From Pocillopora verrucosa (lineage: Eukaryota; Cnidaria; Anthozoa; Scleractinia; Pocilloporidae): a stretch of 64,000 nt of DNA. Below, one piece after another: positions 35,001-42,700 of this stretch. Position 1 is the first letter of the stretch, and every line of letters starts with the position of its first letter. The position numbers and the translations under genes were made by a program. The stretch spans positions 2,709,082 to 2,773,081 of the forward strand of contig NC_089319.1 in NCBI RefSeq assembly GCF_036669915.1, read 5' to 3'. Under the pieces are notes generated by a model. It saw only the letters and a list, made by a program, of their open reading frames with translations, was not told the origin of the DNA and searched no databases.

Positions 35001-37790
35001 CCAGTTGTTTGTGCTTTGTTTTGTGTTTTTATTTTTGGCATTCTCTATCAAAGTTCTAAATTTAAAATGTTGTTACCTTCTCCTAACCTCTCCGCCATTT
35101 TGTTTTGTTGCGGTTTGTGACTCTCCTGGCAATCAAATTGTTTTCATCTTTTTATAATCAATTTCAACTTTCTGCCCTCAATCTCGACTTTGTGTGCTGT
35201 TTGGGATTAATTGACGTGTTCTCAGCCAATGAGCGTTCTCAAATGTTTGCACACATATTAATCAAAATGAAACAATTTAACCTTTACACCAACCTCGTGT
35301 TACGCTTTTCTAATTGCTCTGTCAGAATTTGATGTCAATTAATTGCGAACGGATTCAAGATTAACTTGCCCTTTTTGGAAAGCCTAGTTAAAGCAAAACT
35401 CAGCTAGCGTGATAACCAATCGCGTTGCAAGTCAGGCAGTTCAATAACTGTTCGCCGAGTATTGGAAAAGTTAATACATGAAGGGTTCATGAAAATAAAT
35501 GCAGGTAATGGTTTTCTTTTCAGCTGTAGCGGAATACTCCGATGCGTTGAAAGAATCAATAAAAAGCCAAACCGAGTACCTCGCTCAGGCCTCACCAAAT
35601 ATTTCCAATGTGAGAACAGATGACATATTCACCAACATTCTCATGCAACATGGAAGAAAACCAGTCAAAGATCTTGATGTGAAAAGAAAAGAACGCCTTC
35701 GCCAGTACGGTCAAATCAGTGGAAAGCAAATTAAAAGCTCTCAAGAAATTTTCATCCCAACCGATGGGAAACATCCAGAATCTGTTCTTGTCACTGGAAA
35801 GGCAGGCATCGGTAAAACACTGTTTTGTCAAAAGTTGATCAAAGATTGGGCTGACAACAAATTGTTTCGATCCAGAGCAAATGCAGAAGTACCTGATTTT
35901 AAGTTTACATACTTGCTCACGTTCCGTCAGCTTAATCTACTTGGGGACGACCCTGTTACCTTGAAGGATATCTTAAACCGATCTTCAGTGCTAGATGACC
36001 ACTCAAATATCGACGACTCTATATTTGAGTACATTCTTCATCATTCCGAAGAAGTTTTGATTATCATCGACGGGTACGACGAGTGTTCACAACGACAGTA
36101 CATCGCTAGTGATTCGGATGAAAAGTACCCAAATAACGCCAAAGAGAAAATGCCAGTAGCGGCACTGTGTGCTAAGCTTATCAAAGGAAAAATACCGAGA
36201 GGTTCGGTCGTCATGATCACGTCAAGACCCGACGAATCTGACGAAATGAAAGCCAAAGACATTTATTTTAATAGATACGTTGAAATTACAGGATTTTCCG
36301 AGCCGCAGGTAAAAGAATACATTGGAAAGTATTTCAAAAACAACGACCGAATGAAAAACATTGTAATGGACCACATTACAAAGAATGTCAATCTTGTCAG
36401 CTTTGCCCACATTCCTGTGCTCTGTTTTCTTATGTGCTCTTACTTTGAATATACTCTACAGCAACCAAAGAAGAATAATCGTCTCCCGGTGAAAACAAGT
36501 GACCTTTATGATGAAGTGGTCAACATGTTCGTGCAAAAGCACGATAGAAAGAAAAGAGCCTCTGTCCAAGAGACTCTGGATGAAGTATCAAAGCTGGCAG
36601 CTCAACTCATTGAGGAGAAAAAGTTTCTTTTCCTTAAAGAGGATTTGAAAACTTTGAACTTACACGAGCTTGAAAGTCTGTGTGGAAGCGGTCTTCTTCA
36701 TTGTGGTCCTCCTTTCAGAACATCTTTTTCTGCGACGACTAAACATTTTTGTTTTACGCATTTAACTCTCCAAGAGTACTTAGCGGCTCGTTGGTTCGTA
36801 AAGACAAGAACAATCCCCCCCAGAGATGTGTCTGCAGAAGTAGTTCTATTTATGTCCGGTATTTTGTCCAAGGAAAAAGACAACGAATTTGTGGAAGAGT
36901 TGATTCTCAGCGTCTCATTGTCAGATACAACTGGAAAGGGGCTATTAATTTCCAAATGTCTCCTACAATACGAAGACATCGAGTTTGCCAAGGAAATAGT
37001 AAAGGAATTTCGCCCCGTATTCTGCCCAGGTGTAGGACATTTTGACCTTTCTGGCTTCGGGGGTGTGGACGGCATTGTTGTGTCTTTTGTATTAGATGCT
37101 TTTGGTGCACTTAATGCAGAGGACGAATATGATTGGAATAGAATCACCAGACTTAGCCTAAGTGATCGTAATGTCGCCAATTTTGCCAGTCTATGTCAAG
37201 CATTACAGAAAACAACATGTAAAGTCACCGAACTTATTCTGGATGGTAATCAGATCACCGATGCCGATTTTGCCAGTCTATGTCAAACATTACAGACACC
37301 AACATGTAAAGTCATCGAACTTAGTCTGGGTAATAGTCAGATCACCGATGCCGGTGTTGCCAGTATATGTCAAGCATTACAGACACCAACATGTAAAGTC
37401 ACCGAACTTAATCTGGGTGGTAATCAGATCACCGATACCGGTGTTGCCAGTCTATGTCAAGCATTACAGACACCAACATGTAAAGTCACCGAACTTAATC
37501 TGTATGGTAATCAGATCACCGATGCCGGTGTTGCCAGTCTATGTCAAGCATTACAGACACCAACATGTAAAGTCACCATACTTGATCTGGATTGGAATCC
37601 GATCACCGATGCCGGTGTTGCCATTCTATGTCAAGCATTACAGACACCAACATGTAAAGTCACCAAACTTGATCTGCAAGGTGATCAGATCACCGATGCC
37701 GGTGTTGCCAGTCTATGTCAAGCATTACAGACACCAACATGTAAAGTCACCGAAGAATACCGTCGTATCTACATTTCCTATACCGGATGA
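24735..37790 (+). CDS. NLR-B gene: HEPN-NACHT-LRR receptor (two exons, 990 aa)
   Basis: Spliced model 24735-25440 + 35524-37790. Order of domains: HEPN (about 1-230), linker, NACHT P-loop ATPase (Walker A GKAGIGKT at about 327-334; Walker B IIIDGYDE at about 415-422; sensor TSRP at about 468), winged-helix/HD2 ending [12 protein letters not shown] (about 645), then 7 LRRs of 29 residues. Such cytosolic proteins are innate immune sensors in which the LRRs sense, NACHT oligomerises and the N-terminal domain signals. The C-terminal tail differs from C: an inserted 4 bp in the tail codons brings a TGA at 37788-37790 instead of the acidic tail. An orphan LRR block follows. The large intron could impair splicing. 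The coding potential is otherwise intact. Confidence 0.8.
26013..26470. repeat. P1 palindrome copy B1, interrupted by an insertion
   Basis: The left arm (26013-26106) and the centre/right arm (26364-26470) of the P1 palindrome are split by about 260 bp. The split is flanked by the direct repeat GACTAAC (26099-26105 and 26364-26370), as expected for a target-site duplication. The left arm also has a short local duplication of GTAATCATATGATTT. Confidence 0.65.
26106..26363. mobile_element. Short insertion with 7-bp target duplication inside P1
   Basis: About 258 bp, absent from the other P1 copies, bounded by GACTAAC direct repeats. It contains an A11 run (about 26233-26243) and no recognisable coding region. 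Could be a SINE or a non-autonomous DNA element. Confidence 0.45.
26471..27289. other. B-specific intron DNA, left of satellite block
   Basis: AT-rich sequence found only in unit B, inside the NLR-B intron. I see no domain, repeat family or RNA gene in it. Confidence 0.4.
27290..28165. repeat. 318-bp tandem repeat, about 2.75 copies
   Basis: The phrase CTAATCCCTCTTGAAGTCTA recurs at about 27345, 27547, 27664, 27865 and 27982. Alternate occurrences are 318-320 bp apart, so the monomer is about 318 bp and contains an internal duplication of this phrase at about 117 bp. Copies 2 and 3 are nearly identical. The array stops at the 3' end of the retrotransposon. Confidence 0.8.
28195..28226. repeat. 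(ACAT)n microsatellite tail
   Basis: Six to seven ACAT units; on the element's own strand this reads (GTAT)n. It is the 3' tail of the retrotransposon, as is typical for CR1/L2-like families that end in short tandem repeats instead of poly(A). Confidence 0.85.
28372..31545 (-). CDS. Retrotransposon endonuclease-reverse transcriptase (1057 aa)
   Basis: Makes the element's own mobilisation enzyme. N-terminal part with a hydrophobic stretch (about 19-30) and a 2A-like motif GDVNPNPGP (about 109-117). AP-type endonuclease about 130-350 with NAR (139-141), TETH (166-169), GDFN (271-274) and SDHN (339-342). Reverse transcriptase about 560-860 with LDLAKAFD (701-708), SGTPQG (757-762) and the catalytic YADD (788-791). 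C-terminal region ends with LWNELP and SFQHFKSKL. All catalytic motifs are intact and the 1057-codon frame has no stop, so the insertion is young and may be active. No separate ORF1 was seen; the N-terminal part before 2A may fill that place. Clade placement (CR1/L2 group) is by general resemblance. Confidence 0.9.
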   Translation of the reverse strand: MSRRRGVMANGHSFRLSGFPCFILSLILLYRGKTTDQGQSQMFPRLADDFFLVLQDDFVVSMNLNIFTASWTRRHIVLPILRRGFSSSRISYYPNSVASYQTILLQLSGDVNPNPGPNGAERHNFTEQQKSSRLLTFYANARSIVNKSSKLDLAIAALGYDIIVLTETHLDSSIPDGEIFPSNYSVFRRDRKLNGRHGGGVLIATREHIKAVPRDTTQNDSEFIFVDLLFSYNRKVTLGVFYRPPNNDPKPLEDLQAALQEFSTNELILVGDFNLPEIDWLNNRFLRQSDIYTLMMDIVQDNFLTQLINEPTRDSNILDLVLTTSPDLVNHLVVGEPFSDHNSISFSLSGIPYVQRKSQKLLYCYGKADWDHLRSLLSYIPWHCAFFDSDINHNWACWKDLLFTAVDECIPKRKNKKRSSAPWITQELIVLCKKKKLLYNRARRKNNSTIWEKYRQLNNSVKRLCNTARWSYIEKLALDLQENENPKPFWNFVKSKRRGTNNLISISVDGCALTDDFSIAQSMNSYFSSVFTTEDYANFPTQDCTVDKKLAKIDCSVNEVKRHLLKLKPNKSPGPDHIAPCIFKSCASELAPSLTYMINKSLSLGLLPEEWKHADITPLHKKGSKSSRENYRPISLTSIACKICEKIVFDRMIKFWREIDFINSNQFGFLRGRSTTTQMLSTFNDWAKSRNSSTPTDVVFLDLAKAFDSVPHERLLLKLKCSGIDECLLNWLRHFLVGRKQRVVVRGSYSDWSCVTSGTPQGTILGPLLFLLYINDISEFLSSTVKLYADDTKIYREIIDPIKDSQLLQDDLNNLSAWARKWQLRFNADKCESMRITHLRDKSVTNYFLEKPLKDVTNFKDLGVTLTRDLSWGHHISITVNKANKVLGSIKRSVGTANTNVFSMLYMSLVRPILEYAVPVWCPYLVKDIHALENVQRRASRLALNQRKGEMSYEDRCKLLKWPTLSDRRTYLSLVECYKIVFGFYHLNFEDFFDIATIRSTRANHQYKLYIKPARLNCYKNSFFIRIVKLWNELPGDIVEADSFQHFKSKLKSYLNI
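31195..31221 (-). other. 2A-like ribosome-skipping motif in the retrotransposon ORF
   Basis: Codes for [10 protein letters not shown] at residues about 108-117. The 2A consensus is D-V/I-E-x-N-P-G-P; here E is replaced by N. Similar GDVxxNPGP motifs near the N-terminus are known in CR1/L2-type elements of invertebrates. If active, it would split the first 116 residues from the endonuclease-RT. Confidence 0.6.
31561..32102. other. B-specific intron DNA, right of retrotransposon
   Basis: AT-rich DNA without recognisable genes. A 77-codon minus-strand frame ends against the retrotransposon start (31546-31779) and may be 5' untranslated sequence of the element or chance. Confidence 0.4.
32469..32545. 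repeat. AT-only low-complexity tract
   Basis: Runs of A and T forming a long self-complementary stretch (TTTTTTAAAAAAAAAATTTTT) at the inner edge of the left arm of the foldback element. Confidence 0.7.
32608..32646 (-). ncRNA. Hammerhead-ribozyme-like motif (degenerate candidate)
   Basis: On the minus strand the order is CTGAAGA, a stem GTTTA...TAGAC, GAAA, and a palindromic CGCG followed by TC. This matches the core CUGANGA - stem II - GAAA - tiny stem III - UH of the minimal hammerheads carried by Penelope-like elements and retrozymes. Stem I has a mismatch next to the core. Candidate only. Confidence 0.3.
32960..33240 (+). pseudogene. Possible degenerate PHD-like fragment inside the foldback element
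   Basis: One frame near 32964-33065 reads [11 protein letters not shown], then an intron-like GTAAG...TTTTTTAG, and further on a frame reads [12 protein letters not shown] (about 33197-33232). W-x2-H-H-C followed later by W-x-C-x2-C resembles part of a PHD finger, but the first cysteines are not visible and frames do not join cleanly. Very tentative. Confidence 0.2.
33787..34527. other. B-specific intron DNA, right of foldback element
   Basis: Moderately GC-richer DNA with several short frames on both strands (for example the minus-strand frame 34038-34307 ending [17 protein letters not shown]), none recognised. A 22-bp unit, CTCTTCTGCACTGAATTAA-type, repeats about 2.5 times at 34420-34472. 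Confidence 0.4.
34528..34668. repeat. P1 palindrome copy B2
   Basis: Starts within the left arm (GGATAAAACAGCACGAG) and includes the centre and the right arm to CATGCGTTTAC. It marks the right border of the B-specific intron DNA; sequence to its right again aligns with units A and C. Confidence 0.7.
34732..35097 (-). pseudogene. Crypton-type recombinase fragment, copy B
   Basis: Homologous to the fragment in unit [23 protein letters not shown]. Frame breaks occur near NPIVRELEP and before MEVLG. It lies between P1 copy B2 and NLR-B exon 2, antisense to the NLR. No catalytic domain. Confidence 0.6.
35524..37790 (+). CDS. NLR-B exon 2: NACHT + LRR
   Basis: The exon starts after the acceptor TTTTCTTTTCAG at 35523, so the upstream ATG at 35499 is not the likely start; the reading begins by completing a codon with the last base of exon 1. 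It encodes the NACHT ATPase ([35 protein letters not shown]), the helical region with [13 protein letters not shown], and about seven 29-residue LRRs from about 37100. It ends RRIYISYTG after a 4-bp insertion relative to the orphan tail at 38521-38577. The protein part matches NLR-C closely apart from the LRR number. Confidence 0.9.
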
Positions 37791-37824
37791 AGAAGAAGAC
37801 ATTGGCAAATAACTCTATTTTTTT

Positions 37825-38577
37825 AAACTTAATCTGCATAATAATCAGATCACCGATGCCGATATTGCCAGTCTATGTCAAGCATTACAGACACCAACAT
37901 GTAAAGTCACCGAACTTAATCTGGGTTATAATCAGATCACCGATGTCGGTGTTGCCATTCTATGTCAAGCATTACAGACACCAACTTGTATAGTCACTGA
38001 ACTTGATCTGGGTGATAATCAGATCATCGATGCCGGTGTTGCCAGTCTATGTCAAGCATTACAGACACCAGCATGTAAAGTCACCGAACTTAGTCTGGAT
38101 TATAATCAGATCACCGATGCCGGTGTTGCCAGTCTATGTCAAGCATTACAGACACCAACATGTAAAGTCACCGAACTTGATCTGTGTGGTGATCAGATCA
38201 CCGATGCCAGTGTTGCCAGTCTATGTCAAGCATTACAGACACCAACATGTAAAGTCACCAAACTTAATCTGCATAATAATCAGATCACCGATGCCGATGT
38301 TGCCAGTCTATGTCAAGCATTACAGACACCAACATGTAAAGTCACCGAACTTAATCTGGGTTATAATCAGATCACCGATGCCGGTGTTGCCATTCTATGT
38401 CAAGCATTACAGACACCAACATGTAAAGTCACCGAACTTAATCTGTATGGTAATCAGATCACCGATGCCGGTGTTGCCAGTCTATGTCAAGCATTACAGA
38501 CACCAACATGTAAAGTCACCGCAGAAAACTGTCGTATCTACGTTTCCTATGATGAAGAAGAAGACATTGACAAATAA
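37825..38577 (+). pseudogene. Orphan LRR block downstream of NLR-B
   Basis: An open frame of 250 codons without ATG, in a different frame from NLR-B exon 2, encoding about eight 29-residue LRRs and the native tail CRIYVSYDEEEDIDK with TAA at 38575-38577. It begins in mid-repeat (KLNLHNNQITDADIASL) only 14 bp after the TAA that closes the first tail. It is closely similar to the second half of itself (38265 onward) and looks like a tandem duplication of an LRR-tail segment. It would be translated only through readthrough, frameshift or splicing from exon 2 into it. Confidence 0.8.
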
Positions 38578-38744
38578 CCCTATTTTTAGAAAAGGTATAC
38601 GAAAGTTCAAAGACGTAGGGTTGACATAGACAATTTCAATAGTGAACGCTTCAACGCTGTAAACGCATTATCCTTTTGTTGTTCTTAAAATGCATTTATT
38701 ACTTAATATTTGCATAAATTAAAGATTTTCATAAAAAATCACAA

Positions 38745-38928
38745 GATTTCGAGTACAATTTGGGATAAATTAGCACGAATGAACTGTTCAAAGGCTAACC
38801 AAATTGCATGCGCCTGTAAGGCGTGTGAAATTTTTAGTTCTTGAAAAATATACGAGTGCTTAGTTAACTAATGTAACCCTAACCCTAACCCTAACCCTAA
38901 GCAAATTGTACGAGAAAAAAAGTGATTA
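38745..38928. repeat. P1 palindrome copy B3 with telomeric-type insertion
   Basis: Left arm, centre and right arm of P1 are recognisable (ATCACAAGATTTCGAG ... AAATTGTACGAGAAA...GTGATTATC). The right arm is interrupted by a TAACCC repeat array. Confidence 0.65.
38874..38900. repeat. Interstitial telomeric repeat (TAACCC)n, unit B
   Basis: Four and a half uninterrupted copies of TAACCC (complement of TTAGGG, the metazoan telomere repeat) inside the right arm of P1 copy B3. The same array with about 3.5 copies lies at 63165-63185 in unit C. Confidence 0.9.
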
Positions 38929-39727
38929 TCTGTTAATAATGTACATGCAAAATTCAGTTTTCCTCTTAGTCGTGTTTATTTCGTGTCATGTTTTAGTGGC
39001 TCGGCCGCTTGCCTTTGTGCTGTTGCCGGAGTAGTAAGGGTTTCACATCTCTCAGTCATAAGACAGCGCAAGAAAGCATTTTGTGCGATCGCGAATGTTG
39101 CCTATCATAACCGGTTAAGGGCCAGACAAATGTCTGCCCTCGAAAATTATTTGATCACGACAGTAATTTAACCCTTTATTTACAATTCTAAGAGTTCAAG
39201 TCTATTTGGATCAAAGAGAGAGCGTAATGCGCCGAGTCAGGATTTTGTCCTCTTGAAGTTTTTGTTTTCGTGTTATTTTCACATCTGTTCTAAATATTTC
39301 TACTTTTCTATTTTTCCACCTTATTTTACGCTTGGTGACCTTAGAGTAAACTTTGACTTGGACTGCTTAGATTCGCTAGATTCGTTCGTTAATTGGAACA
39401 CATTCCTAAATCCTCCCTTAACCTTTTGTGCATCCCTACGACTAAAGAGTTCCCCACCCTACCCGGGTCTAGTCATCGTTTAACTGGGATTCATCGAGTC
39501 TTTTATTCCAATCGAGTAGAAGTTTTTGAACTTGACATCCAAATGCTTAGATTGTAGCCATTCTTATTGAAGATTCAAACGGATACTTCGGGTACTTATC
39601 ACAAAAAAAAAGTTCTTGATTTTGTTCACTGTTCTGGAGAACTGTGATGACCGGTCTATCGATAATCCTAGCTTTGACAAAACGGAAAAAAGGAACAAAA
39701 CAATACAACTATAACAAAGTGAAAACC
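38929..39727. other. NLR/BTAF1 intergenic region, unit B
   Basis: Begins with a short Crypton-type remnant (about 38985-39030) and continues with spacer homologous to 10500-11402 of unit A. No gene recognised. Confidence 0.5.
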
Positions 39728-39733
39728 TTTATT
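39728..39733 (-). promoter_or_regulatory. Polyadenylation signal AATAAA of BTAF1-B
   Basis: AATAAA on the minus strand about 564 bp downstream of the BTAF1-B stop codon, conserved in context in units A and C. Confidence 0.55.
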
Positions 39734-42700
39734 CCACCACATGCCTAATTGACATCACCAAAAATGTTTCGTTTCGTAAGCGGGAATTTGATCTGAATCA
39801 CAAACAAAGGAAAGTGTCTTTCCTAGAGCGCGACGTCCAATGCCCGAATATACGCTAGCTGCGTCCAAATTACTCTGAATGTGTTCTTGTTATTTTAAAT
39901 AATATGCAAACGCGAGCTAACTTTATGAAATCCAGCCTATTACTTACAAAATGTTTACATCATCGTCAATTTTCTGAGGCATTTTTAATTTGAGAATGTC
40001 AAATCAAAATTTGTTTTGGTTGTCTGTTTCCTTACTTGTTTTCTTTGTCACTTCATAAACTGTTGAAGAAACTTCCTGAGCAATGCTTGAATTTCCAGCT
40101 TCCTTTCGCAAAATGTGGGGCAACTACCCAAGAAGGTGTTTAACCTTACGATTAACCTCGGTTCTCCTTTTTGAATATTTATGGCTGCTCCAAGGTAAAC
40201 TTCAATGACCAGAGCGACTTCGCCTCTACCAACACAGACATAAGGCCAGGTTGTTAAACTGACAATCATCTATCCCAAAATGACGCATACTATTTTTTAC
40301 TTCAGCGAACCAATGAAGTTGTCTAAATTGTATTCTGTTTCATACTGTTCCTCGTCCCATAGTTCTCCCAAATTTTCAATCATAGTTTTGAGCGAAGTCT
40401 TCCCAGTCGCATTCGACTGTTGTGCGCTTGGTTTTTCTCTCTTCTTTTCTTGGTCGACTGAAAAGTGATCCAGGAGTTGTCCAGTATCCATGGTCAATAG
40501 GCTTGAGTTGTCTTGCGAGATCACTGTGTTGGCGATGTTCAGTTTAAACTTCTGGAGTCTAAGAGAAAAAAAATGTCCGACTTGAAGACTCAATTTATAA
40601 AATATCTAAGTGTATAGTATGTTATCACTTGACAATTAGGTTTAGAAACGAGCGGACAATGAGAATGTCTTTCATAAGTTTGAGAACAAAGGAAGACGCC
40701 AAAGAGGTGTTGACTGTTCTATCCACCTTGGGGAAATTGGAAAGCTGACGACAAGTTGTTATTAAAAACTGGATCACTGGATAATGCAATTAAAGAGTTT
40801 TCATTGGCTTAGCCATCATGAGTTATGAGTCATCACGCGCGCACATGAAGACGAGTTAAATCGGAAGTGTTTTTATACATTGTAACATTCCGTTGTTCTT
40901 AAAAAATGAAGTTAAGAATATTTATTTATAGTTTAAGCCATTTTTGATAAAACGGTCAATCTACTCGCCCTTGTTAGATATGAGATGATTATCGCCGACG
41001 AGGCCCGTCATCTCATATCCAACGCGCGCTCGTGGAATAATTGTGTATTAGACGTTATTCCTTCATAAATAAACTTTTACCGCTGCGTCAATGGGCAAGT
41101 GAGACACTTCCATTAAAAAAAAAGTGGAAAAACGTTTGAGAAGCTAACTTTTCAATCGTCACCCGCTTTCGGAAAAAACTTAACGAGCGTTAATCTTAGT
41201 CCTATCTCAGGATATCTAAATGGCTTAAAGAAGGAGGCTTCTCGTCGAGAGTGTAACGTAAAAAAAAACCTATTTGCACTGTGCTGTATGACTCAAATAG
41301 TGCTGCTTTAAAACCTACCCCATAATCTTTTCCTCGAGTGTTCCCCGTGTAATCAATCTATACACGTTTACAACCTTCTTCTGTCCAATACGATGAGCTC
41401 GGTCCATGGCCTAGAAAGATGATCGAAGCAATCAAGAAAAGGCAACTGATCGCATCTACCAAAAACAAAACTTGAGCAAAGTTGGTGAAAATCGGAATAT
41501 ACAGGGGGGAGGGGACAGGTTCAAAAGGTTGGTGGTTACGTACTTGTAGGTCCTTCATTGGGTTCCAGTCGTGCTCCACAAAGATGACCGTATCGGCACC
41601 AGTCAAATTCAATCCCAGTCCTCCAACATGTGTCGTCAACAATAGAATGTCGATTGAAGGATCGTTGTTAAATCTGAGGATAAAATAAGTCTCTAAGTAA
41701 CAGAAAATCTGTTAAACGTCGCGTTTATTATCCCAAAAATGCGTTGAAAGCAGAAACTCGTTACCAGTCGGCCCATGTTTGTTCGTGGAGGACCATCTGT
41801 AGCATAGCAGTCTAGGTATGGCATACTTGTGAAAATGTCATGTACTTGTCATATACTTGTGACGATTAATTACATATGCTAATGTCGAGACGATATCTAG
41901 GGGAAGGCGTGTACCGAATACGGGAATTGTGTGTATAGGTTATATGTCGTAGGTTGTCTTGTAATATTGTTTGGATACCAGACCATCGTTTCCTCCCTTT
42001 GTTCCGCGAGATATTGGACCATGGCCAATAACCGGAACCGAAAAATCTCAAAAAAGAATTCTCACCTTTGTACGAGCGAGTGACGCGAGCCCGCAGGCGT
42101 ACTTCCATCTAGTCTGAGGTATGTCACTGTAGGCATATGTTTTCTGCGTGAATAAAGCAAACTGAATATAAGAAGCAGGCTAAGTTTCAAACCTTTACAT
42201 CTTTCCACCCCCAAAGGCTGAATATTAATGAGAAGGTTTACCAGCCACTCCGACAATTCACTTCGTATTAAATGAAGAAGGTTTGATAAAATGATACTTT
42301 GTCCTTGCAACACGTCGTACAAATATAAACTGTTTTAAACGTGTTCGATCACCACAGCGACAACATGAGACGTAGCGGCGAGGTACTACCCACGAACAAG
42401 TACACATAGAGTCTTGTTCTGGTTAATTGTCAAATGGACAAACCAAAGACGAATGCAGCAATATCAATCAGCATGGCGAAAAAAAACAATTTAAACAAAA
42501 AAAAAGAAGATTGCTCTTACTTAAGAAGATCATTTTCAACGATGTCTAACATGCTCTTTAACTGACAGAACAACAGCACCCGGTGTTGGGACACTACAGG
42601 GTCTGAAGACAGATCACTGGAGCCTGAGGATGAGGAGCTAACTCCTATCCCACAATCCATCAGCAGCTGCCTGTTGATCAATTTGTAGACAGAAAGAGAG

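Noticed and set aside
35499..35523. ATG at 35499 (and 60218) as start of a NACHT-only protein
   Set aside because: These bases are the polypyrimidine tract and acceptor TTTTCTTTTCAG. Splicing to the HEPN exon is in frame and gives the usual architecture.
36698..37180. Antisense open frame of 160 codons within NLR-B exon 2 (and 61417-61887 in C)
   Set aside because: Opposite strand of strongly conserved NACHT/LRR coding DNA; its persistence follows from conservation of the sense frame and it shows no domain.
37162..38629. Long plus-strand frames reading [18 protein letters not shown] repeatedly (also 8889-9149, 62091-62801)
   Set aside because: They are the +1 reading of the LRR DNA repeats. 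The unit is 87 bp, a multiple of three, so every frame stays open if one unit is open. The LRR frame is the real one.
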